DNA from: Blasia pusilla
Lineage: Eukaryota; Marchantiophyta; Marchantiopsida; Blasiales
DNA length: 64,000 nt
Reading direction: 5' to 3'
Assembly (NCBI GenBank): GCA_050084515.1
Contig: CM114272.1
Span: forward strand, 49,848,001-49,912,000
Shown here: positions 47,262-56,958 of the stretch, in pieces
Layout of the letters: each line of letters opens with the position of its first letter
Position numbering within the stretch: the stretch's first letter is position 1
The notes under the pieces: model-generated
Seen by the model: only the letters and a program-made list of their open reading frames with translations
Databases searched by the model: none
Told to the model about the DNA's origin: nothing
Position numbers and translations under genes: made by a program

Positions 47262-47640
47262 GTGAAATTCGTGGAATCCGCGAAAGACCTATCGTCATAA
47301 AACACGTATAGAATCACATACAATCGAGCCAAACCCACTCCACGATGGGAGACTCTAGGTTGAAGCTTGCGGGAAACACCATAGCCAAGAGCTCTCCTCA
47401 CTACCAAGGCTAACTCCCAACGCAACAGGCTCAACTCAAAGAACTAACTATTCTTCGAGTGCACTCCACCTTATATCCTCCAACCTAAGAGCGGGCCCTA
47501 CTGGAAAAGTCACCCTCAACTGAGTAACCCCCAACCCTATGTATGAAATCGCATCTCTACCTAGACATTGCAGCCCTACATAAGGTATGGCCTCTACTAG
47601 CACACTATACTCTACGACATAATCCGTATGGTCATGACAG
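47262..47640 (-). repeat. Family A 3' LTR body
   Basis: TGTCATGACC...GAATTTCA on the minus strand. Pairs with 56575-56953. Confidence 0.85.
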
Positions 47641-47756
47641 CTGTTGTGTGAATCCACATCATCATACAACATACATTACTGACATACCATACTCACATAC
47701 ATACATAACATAGACGAGAGCATCCACAAACACAAGTGTACCACAACTTGCCCCCC
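47641..47756 (-). repeat. X1 block before the 3' LTR (family A)
   Basis: TTGTGGTACACTTGTG...CACACAAC on the minus strand, preceded by the purine tract TTAGGGGGGCAAG at about 47757-47769. Confidence 0.8.
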
Positions 47757-47920
47757 TAAGTGGCGGTTAGGTCCCTCTAACTCCCAAGTAGCCCTATACA
47801 TCTACTACATGCTATACACCTTCGTGGGTGCATGAATCAGAAGGTCGGGTGCTAAGTTGCCCCATCGTTAGTCGCACATCTGTAATCCATATCATGCAAA
47901 GATCAAGTCATCTACCTCTC

Positions 47921-48064
47921 TTAAATACATCGAAGACAAACCCACCTTCCAGTAGGAACAACATCCATACGTGGAGTCAAACACATCATGTGCCAACCCC
48001 TAGAACACCGATCACACACCAACATATGGGCTGCGTTACCAGCAGACCCACACAACATGCACCT
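47921..48064 (-). CDS. PHD finger at the C-terminus of family A integrase (intact)
   Basis: The frame 47921-48247 covers the integrase tail (VWKDHVRNCAP) and an intact C4HC3 PHD finger. Cys63-x2-Cys66 is followed by Cys78-x2-Cys81, His86, Cys89 and Cys104-x2-Cys107 (frame numbering), with the signature Trp102 two residues before the seventh ligand. Fingers of this type bind histone H3 tails in many chromatin proteins. Fused to a gypsy integrase it takes the position of the chromodomain found in chromoviruses, where it could steer integration. Histone binding here is inference. Confidence 0.9.
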   Translation of the reverse strand, partial: RCMLCGSAGNAAHMLVCDRCSRGWHMMCLTPRMDVVPTGRWVCLRCI

Positions 48065-49320
48065 CAAGCTAGCACGTATCATGGCTAAGCTTGGGTCAAC
48101 AGTACCATCCACATTTGGAAGATGACATGGAGCACAATTACGCACATGGTCCTTCCAAACAACTCCATTACGACCCTCTAACATGAGAACTCCATAAGCT
48201 AACACCTCGCGCACTCGTAAAATAGTGCGGCATGCCGTCACATCCAAGGTTGTCGGTGCAATCTACTGCAAATAGACATAGTCCCCCACATGGAACCTAC
48301 AAATTGATGGTCGATAATCTCCACCCCGAATGGTTGCATACCGCAACGTATCTCTATGTTGAGCAATGGCAAGATTCTCAAAGGCTGTTGGCATAACTCT
48401 CCGAAAGAGCTCTGCCCGCTGAGAACACACCCTCATCCACATCTCTGGGTCATCAAGGTTCACCACCTCACTAGACTCCCAACGAATTGCTGCTGGCAAG
48501 TGTGGATCTCGGCCGTATAATAGAAAATAAGGTGAGAAGGAAGCCAAGGATGCTTGGCGACTGAACCTATACCCAATGGCTAACCATGACAACTGAATTT
48601 CCAAGTCTCCAAGATGCCCTTCTGTAGGCCATACTTGCGCAATGCCCTCTTCACCGTCTCAGCCAAACCATCCGCCTCTGGATGATCTCGAGACGTGGTC
48701 CGATGATCAATCAACGCCTTGTCACACAAGACCTGAAACTCAGCCTGAAACTCTGTACCCTGGTTGGTCAGCACTTCAACTGGTGCACCAAAATGACTAA
48801 GCACTCTATCAAGAAATGCATACACCGTTCCCTCACTTGCCTTGTCAGGTAATGCCACCAACTCAATCCAATTGGAGAAGTGATCCACCATCACCAACAC
48901 ATATCCATGATGTCGTACAGTCAACGGTAATGGTCCCGCAAAGTCCACACTCCAACGATAATCCAACCCCATAATAGGCAATGGGTGTAATTATGGTGTA
49001 GGGGCATTGAATGATGCCCTCACCCGGTCACAAACCATACAACATGACACCAACTGCTGCACCTGAGTATGCATGCCACGCCACCAATACTGACCAAGGA
49101 GTAAGCTATACGTACGCTTTACCCCAAAATGTCCCAACTCCTCATAGGCATGTCGCACAATGCGCTCTCTCTGAGCCAAATGCCGCACTACTCATACTCT
49201 ACCATCCTCCCACACACGGAGAATATGTGTTTCCTCCAATCAATACCTCTTAGCACGTTGAAGAACACGGTCTCGCTCCTTGGCACTCACTATGCCTGGC
49301 ACCCTACTGGTCCGTAGGAA
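48065..49320 (-). pseudogene. Family A integrase
   Basis: The HHCC region is complete in 48991-49188 (HAYEELGHFGVKR ... CCMVCDRV). The core frame 48580-48981 has the first Asp in WSVDFAGPLP, but the second catalytic position reads TNQGTEF (Asn for Asp). Four residues are missing at ADGLAETVKR, where the other copy has AERVVQTVKR. 48263-48604 continues with PYFLLYGRDPHLP. Stops lie between the HHCC and core frames. Integration activity should be lost in this copy. Confidence 0.85.
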
Positions 49321-49960
49321 CTCCAACACCAACGCATCATCATGAATATCACGCTGATCCGTACCACCATCTCCAACCTTAGGATCTGAAGGTTGGCCAT
49401 CTACCCTCTGACTAGAGTAAGATATCATGTGGTCCTCCATACTAGAGTCCACCCCTAACCAACATAAAAAGGCGGATGCATGCCAACCTGACACCATCTC
49501 CTCATCAACCTCGCCATGCCATCTAGCCCCAGTTGTATCCTCTTGGCTAGTACATGGGTTCTTACTCAACCCATCAGCATCAAGGTTGGCAACTCCAGGT
49601 CTATGTACCACCTGGAAGTCATACTCATGTAAGATAAGAGCCCACCGTGCAAGCTTCCCTATAAGCTTGTCAGACTCCATCAACCACTTGAGCGGCTGGT
49701 GATCAGTAACAAGGGTAAATTGTGTGCCAAACAAGTAACACCTAAAGTGTGCCACAGCCCACACTACTGCCAAGCACTCTCCCTCATATGAATTGTAGCG
49801 CGACTCCGCTACATTATTCGAACGACTTGCATAGGCCACCACAAACTCCATGTGCTCATCATCATGTTATGTCAACACCGCTCCAAGTCCCAACCTACTC
49901 CAATCAGTGTGTAACTGAAATGGGCATCCTTTGATAGGTCTCCTCAAGATAGGCGCCGCC
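49240..49960 (-). pseudogene. Family A RNase H and tether to integrase
   Basis: The frame 49240-49851 begins in RNase H (EFVVAYASRSNNVAESRYNS, YEGECLAVVWA, TDHQPLKWLM, DADGLSKNPC). It continues into the linker that is inverted in the left copy and then into the start of integrase (QRDIHDDALVLEFL). A stop just upstream (about 49868) separates it from the TDWS motif and the RT frame. Confidence 0.8.
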
Positions 49961-49965
49961 ACCAA

Positions 49966-51048
49966 CTAGGCCTTAAGCTCCACAAAAGCTCTCTCTTGGT
50001 CATCTCCCCAGTGCCACTCTTGATCTGATTTCAGAAATTGGTTCAAAGGCTTTGCCATAGCACTAAATCCCTTCACATACCTCCGATAGTAGTTCGCCAA
50101 TCCCATGAATGCTCGAACTCTATTCACATCTACCGGACGCGGAATAAGTGCAATAGCCTCCACCTTTGCTTTCTGAACTCCCAAACCACATGGATAGATC
50201 ACATGACCCAAGTACTCAATATCCTCATGGAAGAACTTACACTTTCCTAGATGCAAACGTAGACCATGAGCTTTCAACCGCTCAAACACCATCTGCAAAT
50301 GTATCTGATGCTCCTCCACCGTGGTACTGAACACCAAGATATCATCAATGTAACACCGAACAAAATCCAACCGTGCTAGGATCTTGTCCATCACTCTCTG
50401 AAACTCGGCAGGTGCATTCTTCAACCCAAAGGGTAAGAATTTCCACTGGTACAAACAATCCTTGCCATGAGAGTTGACACCCCAAAATGTTGTCTTGGCC
50501 TTGTCACTCATCCGAATCGGCAATTGATGGTATCCTGCCCGAAGATCCAAAGTACTGAAAATCTTTTCCTGTCCCACCACATCAAAGATCTCCTCAGGTG
50601 TAGGCATGGCATACCTATCGACCTTGGTTTGCCGATTGATAGGACGGTAATCTCCACACATCCGCCTATCCGTGTAGTTGCCATGCATATCCTTTTTAGC
50701 AGGCATGATAGTGGCTGATGCATACTCTCCATGCGACAACTCTACTAATCCAGACTCCAAAAGGTCCAACGTCCTACTCTGAATCAGGTCCCTCTCCATA
50801 TCACTATATCGGTAGGGACGACGGAAGATTGGCGTATCACTAGCCAAATCAATCCGTATACCGGGCCCAACCAGAGCACCCAACTCCTTCATGCTAAAGG
50901 CAAAACAACTCCTATAAGCACGTAGGAATTGTGTCAAGCGTCGTTTCTCACCTCCCGTAAGCTTGGGCCCAAGTAATGGCTCCCAAGTCTCCTCCCTTTG
51001 GCACACTAGAGGGAGAGGCGATGCCATTGGTCGCACTAACCCCCTCAC
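49966..51048 (-). CDS. Family A reverse transcriptase (uninterrupted frame, 360 codons)
   Basis: Continuous frame containing the conserved gypsy RT blocks in order: SASTIMPAKKD-like start (ASATIMPAKKDMHGNY), CGDYRPIN, YAMPTPEEIFD, DLRAGYHQLP, FGLKNAPAEF, catalytic YIDDILVF, LHLGKCKFF, and the connection RVRAFMGLANYYRRY. It includes the 45 codons missing from the left copy. The upstream part (SSCFAFSMKELGALVGPG) links to the methyltransferase. It is part of a longer polyprotein, and the ATG at its start is not necessarily used. Confidence 0.9.
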   Translation of the reverse strand: MRGLVRPMASPLPLVCQREETWEPLLGPKLTGGEKRRLTQFLRAYRSCFAFSMKELGALVGPGIRIDLASDTPIFRRPYRYSDMERDLIQSRTLDLLESGLVELSHGEYASATIMPAKKDMHGNYTDRRMCGDYRPINRQTKVDRYAMPTPEEIFDVVGQEKIFSTLDLRAGYHQLPIRMSDKAKTTFWGVNSHGKDCLYQWKFLPFGLKNAPAEFQRVMDKILARLDFVRCYIDDILVFSTTVEEHQIHLQMVFERLKAHGLRLHLGKCKFFHEDIEYLGHVIYPCGLGVQKAKVEAIALIPRPVDVNRVRAFMGLANYYRRYVKGFSAMAKPLNQFLKSDQEWHWGDDQERAFVELKA

Positions 51049-51269
51049 AAGATGGTAGACCCTTAGCTACACCATCATCTGAGCAAATAACTCCTCCACC
51101 ATCATGAGCAACCAACTCCACATGCCCATCCATTACATCCCATTTACTCCAAGGATGCAAAATACTACTCTCCTCGCCCCAAGCCGATGCCTCTACCGTC
51201 CCGGTAGCCATCGAGCTCATTACAAGGGGTGGAAGACCCACAGACATAGTCCAAAGTCGACATTGCTCG

Positions 51270-52644
51270 GCCATACCAAGACTCAAAATCCAAGTCAAAC
51301 AATTCAGGTCCATGGCCTAACCCAACACATGACGTCGTGAAGCCTCAGAAATGGAAGCAACATTTGCCACACCGATGTGAGATCCCATCGCACGCTCTCT
51401 CTCTCTCATCAGCGTTAGGCTCCACCAACTGTCGCACATGAGAATCCCATACGAGCCCGGGACCACCTTCCCTGTATGCATGTGACGAGGGAAAACTCAC
51501 AAATGTGGGTAGTGCCGTCCTAGGCTGGCCCACATGGTTCACCACCGCCATGGTCGACCGATCAATAACCCTCACCACTGAGAATCGCCCCAAAGATTCA
51601 AGATACTATCCACCTTTGAAGGCAAGGATCCCGCCAGACCTTTGCATCATATGCTCGACGTAAAACCTCCCTAGGCAACAAGTTTGTCCACCACGAGCGT
51701 GGACGATGTGCACGCAAGCCAACTCCCGCTGCATCCAACAATACCGCTGGTCCAATCCAAGACCGCACCTCATGAACACTCGCCATCATCCGGGTCTGAG
51801 TGTCACCCAACAATGGAACATTCTCCAGAATGTAAGCTAGAGCACGTGCCTGATGAACCTGAAGATGTCGTAACACCCGTAACATCTCCCAAAACAATCG
51901 AGACCTAGGGTCGTGTAATCCCTCACCACGACTAGCATATGTATGACCCTGACATGGCCATCCAGAAATCACCAAATCCACAGGACCAACCCTCTCAAGG
52001 TCCTGCGCCCCCAACAATGCAATGTGTGACGGCAAAGCACGCTGGTACCCATGAATAGCTGATGGCACCAACAACTCAAGATATCTCCTCATCAACTGAC
52101 CAATATGTCGGGATGAGACTCTCTGGGCCGTCTCATCTCGCTCCACATACACGTATCTCCGCACAGGAATACCGGCCTGCAACACTGCAGCCAAACCAAT
52201 GCTAATACCACCAAAGAGATCTAACACACAAATGCCCTCCGACGGATACTGCCATACAATGGGTGTAGTATCCAAAGGGGATAACCCAACTGGACCAGAA
52301 GTAGGAGTCCGCCGTGGGGTCTCCTCTTCCTCGTGAGGTATAACAGCCTTACACCAAGTCTCCTGCACTAGGCGATCAGCCTCCTGCAGTAGTGCACCGC
52401 CTGAACTCCAAAGTGGCACATCCAACGATGAGGATGCCACTGCTGCAAAAATAGGGACCTCCTCATGCACAGGAGAATCCATACCAGAAACATTATCCTC
52501 CAAAAATTCTCCTAGCCAAGTGACTACTCCACTAAAACCACCATAGATGCTAACACTGTTGGGGAAGACCCTCCTGGTCGAGCCCCATAAATAAATCTCA
52601 TAGGAACTTGGCTCATACGTCCATCCTCGGACTGCCAACCACAT
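51270..52644 (-). CDS. DNMT3-like C5-cytosine DNA methyltransferase domain within gypsy pol
   Basis: Frame 51598-52644 (348 codons). Motif I is VLDLFGG (residues 140-146). VERDE at 167-171 is the acidic cofactor-binding position. Motif IV is GWPCQ, with the nucleophile Cys231 at 51952-51954. RSRLFWEMLRVL follows, then motif VI ENVP (274-277) and RAHRPRSWWTN (311-321) in the motif VIII place. After a stop near 51598 and a frameshift, NADERER and LGQAMDLNCLTWI (about 51270-51410) supply the IX/X-like end. The order I-IV-VI-VIII-IX/X and the RLFxE..R and A.RPR.WW elements resemble DNMT3 catalytic domains. The target-recognition region is short. Catalytic residues are intact, but the C-terminal part is out of frame. 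Confidence 0.85.
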
Positions 52645-53570
52645 CTATAAGACGATGTCTCAGTCCAGTAATCCATCTGAAAACCCATCGGGTACAATAC
52701 CGCTCCTCCAACTAGTACATCATACGACTCGGCTGATGTGACTACCGCAGATACTCCCAATCGGGAGCTATCAGTCGCATGATCTGGTCTCAACTGTACA
52801 GAAAACTTCTCCCGTGTCATGAATTGAGACCTATCATTGGCTCCTCCGAGTGATGTTTGAATCTGGAATGGGCAAGGCTCAAGCTCTGACCTCCGAATAC
52901 CCAAACCAATACATGCCGCCTTTCCCAACATCAAAGGTTGGGCACCCAGAGTCTAACAAGACTCTATCTGGTCTATACACTGTCTGTAGGACTCACCAAT
53001 CGAATATCCCCCTCCGGTTGTCCAACATACATACACCACGTGTAAGCCTCTCACGATCAATGGTGGCCGGGTGGTAATGCATCCATCTTTGCCGCCGCCG
53101 CCAAGTAGCACGGTACTCAATGCTACACCTGACATAGAGGGTCGCTCCACCGCAACACAATCATCCACCTCAACACGTGTAGCAATAACACCCCCACGTT
53201 CACACAACGTGGCTGCTAGCTGAAATACAAGAGCTAAGTCAACTCCTAAAACCATCAGCTCCGTGGCTGAAAACAATGGGGATCCCAACACTGAAGTTGC
53301 CATTCGCAATACTGCACTGGATGCTGCATCCGTGTCTACTACACACGATGTAGATGCCTCAGTCCCCACTGTCGGCTCAATAGGCTGCGTAGGAACCATG
53401 GATGGAGTCCTAAGCACCTTAGACAACAAGAATGACTGGGGAAGCCTAGCCTGCCTCCCAGCCTCACCCCTCTGTGGGTCCAACTCCACAGTAGCACCAC
53501 GTGGCTCTGACGCTCGAGTGGCTCCTCTCGTAATTGCAGCTGATGCCTCAACCTGTGTTGCATTCGCCAT
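52480..53570 (-). pseudogene. Family A aspartic protease region
   Basis: 52953-53570 is the N-terminal part (GSPLFSATELMVLGVDLALV). The active site VLLDSG lies near 52945-52965 with the D-S-G triad intact, but a one-base indel directly after it shifts the frame. 52524-52934 continues as MLGKAACIGLG and SYDVLVGGAVLYPMGF. Confidence 0.75.
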
Positions 53571-53589
53571 ATAAGAGAGATCATCCCCT

Positions 53590-55115
53590 CCATAAGAGGT
53601 GGAAGCCCTTGCTCCCGAACCTGATCTAGGCTAGATACCAGCCATAGTAGCCAACTCGCTCCAATCGCTCAATCGTGGGCACCATAGTCGACTTGTCAGA
53701 GTGGTAGGGGTGGCCACCGTAGGCTCTCCAACCACTGGTCCACCTCTACCACCCCTACCACCTCTACCACCTCGGCCTCTCGGAGCTACTCCACCACGGC
53801 CGAGGCCTGATCTCAACTCTGGATGAAGATCAAAGCAACGCTCTCGAGGATGACCTGGTCTCCCGCAATGATCACGCTGAGTTGGGGCTGACTGAGGCCC
53901 ATCCTCCAAAGTCCGTCTCCCATCCTCTTGGGGATAAAACTTCCTAACATGATCACCTCCACATATCCAACATGATTGTCCTTGCTGCGGGGCAGCAAAT
54001 GAAGGCAATGGTCTCTGCGCAAGTGTCCCTCTAGGACCTGACTAAGGTCGTGTGTACCCCTCACGACTCCCACTACTACTACCACCACCACTACTACGAG
54101 ACTGTGAGGTGGGCTGTTGAACACGAGAAGTAGTAGTTGTATCCCTACTGAATGCGGATGTCACCACTCTCTCTTTCACCATGTTAAGCTCAATCTTCTC
54201 AGATAGAGCAAACACATGGGTCAATGTGGGTGAATCATCACTCATAAGAGTAGCATCACGTACCCTGTGGCGTAACTCTCGTCCAAGATCCCATACCAAA
54301 ATCGATCGCTCGAGCCTCGGTCACACCGTGGTAATCGAAATCAAGCGTCGATACAGTGTATGCCTCACGAAGACTCTCACCGTCTTTCGCTCAAATTCTT
54401 GAAGAGTCCTCAACTTCTCTGTCTTCACTCCTCGATAGTTCTTCTTCAACCTCTTGAAGAACTCTGCACCAGGCTAACCGATGGTGGGGCACTAGTACCT
54501 CCACTAGTACCCCTACTTTGGTACCTCCTTTGGTACCCCCACTCCGGCTCGTACTGCACCACTCAACGTCGGGATGGTGGCATAGTAGGAGCACTACTAC
54601 CAATACCACCATGGGTGATAGACACATAGCCTGGAGACCAATATTGTCTCCCACGCCTCAATCTCTCAACAACATGGTCCTTCCTAAACTCATGGTAATC
54701 ATCCATGGGTAGTCCCTCCAAGTCTTTGAAACAACCCCTTCCAAGCCAAGAAGGGTGTAAACAACGTGGCGTTCGCAACATCCGCATATCACACCACGTA
54801 TCAAACTCCGCATGAAGTCCTCCAACTCAATGGTGCCCTTCGCATCGAGTATCGTCGTGGGCCCTTCATGGCCCCATATATCCCGTCCATGTCCCAAATC
54901 AATGGAGCGGCAACACTCGATAACAACGTAGAAGACTCGGTGTTTGGAACACCCTCGTCCTCCTCTTCATCAACCGTCGGAAGTGGAAAAGGTAGCCAAT
55001 ACCTAAATCCACTCCGTGTGAAACCACCATCGTCGCAAAGACGGTCCCCAACCGGACCACCCGCTGACTCGTGATGACCAACGCCGATGCCGCACCACCA
55101 CCAAATTATCATCAC
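53590..55115 (-). pseudogene. Family A gag with zinc knuckles
   Basis: Capsid-like pieces at 54658-54897 and 54563-54787 (GTIELEDFM, PMDDYHEFRKDHV). A C-terminal capsid piece continues to about 54042. The nucleocapsid frame 53631-54008 has CWICGGDHVRKFY (last Cys lost to Tyr) and CGRPGHPRERC, with His-for-Gly-type changes nearby (the first Cys of the pair precedes as RDHC), plus Arg/Gly-rich sequence. Multiple frameshifts are present. Confidence 0.8.
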
Positions 55116-56574
55116 TAAGTAACCAAGTGACGTCGATGTCGCTATACTATTCTAGCTCTAATAGTTGTGGGTGTAGGCAACCTAACATGTCATCACCACA
55201 AGAAGCCTCCCACGGTCTACTGGTCATCACTCCAACCTCACTACCGCTAGCACACAGGAGTAACACTACTCTAGAAACCAGCGTCAACCCTAACAATGGG
55301 CGCGCAAGCAAGAAGCAACGATGGAGGGGATCCAAACACGGGAAGTCCAACGACAATCCTCCAATCGCAAATGGAAATCAAGGTAACACAATCCACCAAA
55401 CGTGGCGCCCCCTGAATCCACAAAACCCACCACACAATTCTAACGCAATATCTACTCCGCCGCGAGTCGATGACGTGCTAGTCGAACTCGCAGCACCTAA
55501 AAATATCACCTGCATGGAGAGGCTACACCGTACTATGCGCTAGAGGTCCATCAACCAAAAACCTGAGATGCATAAAGCGCCTAACACCTCTCCAAACAGC
55601 ACCAAATGAGCTACATCAGTGTGTACACTGGCATAGTTAAGAACTCAGCAGTTAAGCGTCTTCCAAGCAGAATAGCCCAAAGATGGGTGACCAGTTATGC
55701 AACACTCAAATCACAAATCCTGCAAAAACTGCCTCATGCCCAAGCAAGCTTGCTTGCTCCTTGCTCCTTACTCCGCCTCTCACGCCCACTCGCCCCGAGC
55801 TACCACGAGTTGCCTCGAAGCCTCGAAACGCCGAGAAATGCCCCGTTCGCCACGCTTCACCATGCTTTGCTATGGAGAGAGGCCCATCCAGGGCGCCCCA
55901 AATGGGATAGGCGTCTCCAACAATGAACGAGTCACCAACCAACCAGCCCCTCCGATCCGCTGTCCACCATAGCCAGACCTTGAGCTTGTCCGCGAAATTT
56001 CGAACAACAATTACTTTACAAATCCTTGACCAAAATTGAATCCGTTTCGACCAGAATTCAATTTACCACCATAGCTATCTCTCCACAAAAAATCAGCTAC
56101 AACCAAGCTCTGCACTCCGAGCTAAAAATCAGACAAACTTGCTGTCCATACACCTCCAGAATCGCAAATCCGACAGCGCTTCCGCCCAGTTTCATGCACG
56201 CAGAAATCCACAACGCTCCACACACTCGAGCAGATAGCTTCACATGAGATCACAATACAAGTAGCAATAGGAACCTCTCACCCGATCTGGATGAACTTCA
56301 ACAGAGCTTCCGCACTCCAAGCTCTCCACATCAGAAAACCGTCGAACACGAACCAGAATCTTCAATCCTTGATAACTTCCAACTCCCTTGACGAAATCCG
56401 GCGATCTAAAGCGCGTTGGAAAGCTCTCAGCAAGGCGCTTCTTTCCCAACCAACCACGCACCAGGTTCACACATCCAACATAGGCCACAAGCCACGAACA
56501 TCCACGGCTGAGTACACAATCAGCCCTAACCAGATCCTACTGATCCACAATTGAAGCTACCATCGATCTACGTT
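55116..56574 (-). other. Family A 5' leader
   Basis: Non-coding leader between LTR and gag; short ORFs only. The 5S-rRNA-like block (55640-55692) lies inside it, on the opposite strand. A TGGATCAG stretch about 35 bases inside the LTR edge weakly resembles a tRNA-Met primer site, but the match and distance are not convincing. Confidence 0.55.
55640..55692 (+). ncRNA. 5S rRNA-like fragment (internal promoter region)
   Basis: AGAACTCAGCAGTTAAGCGT matches the plant 5S rRNA box A region at 19 of 20 positions. GATGGGTGACC at 55682-55692 matches the 3' control region exactly, and the 22-base spacing between the two is the same as in 5S rRNA. The middle and the first ~45 bases are not well conserved. 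Comparison is with the 5S sequence from memory. It lies antisense to the element and is probably a 5S-derived retroelement insert (Cassandra-like or a 5S-derived SINE), not a working 5S gene. Confidence 0.7.
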
Positions 56575-56953
56575 AGTTCTTTGAGTGAAATCCGTGAAAG
56601 ACCTACTGTCATAAAACACATATAGAATCACATACAATCGAGCCAAACCCACTCCACGATGGGAGACTCTAGGTCGAAGCTTGCGGGAAACACCATAGCC
56701 AAGAGCTCTACTCACTACCAAGGCTAACTGCCAACGCAACAGGCTCAACTCAAAGAACTAACTGTTCTTTGATTGCACTCCACCTTATATCCTCCAACCT
56801 AAGAGCGGGCCCTATTGGAAAAGTCACCCACAACTGAGTAACCCCCAACCCTATGTATGAAATTGCATCTCTACCTAGACATTGCGGCCCTACATAAGGT
56901 ATCGCCTCTACTAGCACACTATACTCTACGACATAATCCGTATGGTCATGACA
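56575..56953 (-). repeat. Family A 5' LTR
   Basis: TGTCATGACC...CACGGATTTCA on the minus strand, ~379 bp. Neither X block is present. Confidence 0.85.
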
Positions 56954-56958
56954 AAGAT
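56954..56958. repeat. Target-site duplication AAGAT, right
   Basis: Matches 47174-47178. Confidence 0.75.

Larger units (their letters stand above)
47179..56953 (-). mobile_element. Ty3/gypsy family A retrotransposon, full length
   Basis: A 9.8-kb minus-strand element flanked by AAGAT. On its own strand it starts TGTCATGACC (LTR, 56953-56575). Then come a ~1.5-kb leader, gag, protease, methyltransferase, RT, RNase H, integrase, PHD finger and purine tract, followed by X1, LTR body and X2 ending GCACAAC at 47179. The two LTR bodies differ at about 9 of ~230 positions that I compared by eye, so the insertion is not recent. It is the best-preserved copy of the two families here, yet gag, protease and integrase carry frameshifts or substitutions. 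Confidence 0.9.

Noticed and set aside
55640-55692. A functional 5S rRNA gene
   Set aside because: The first third of the molecule and the middle are not conserved, and it sits inside a retrotransposon leader.
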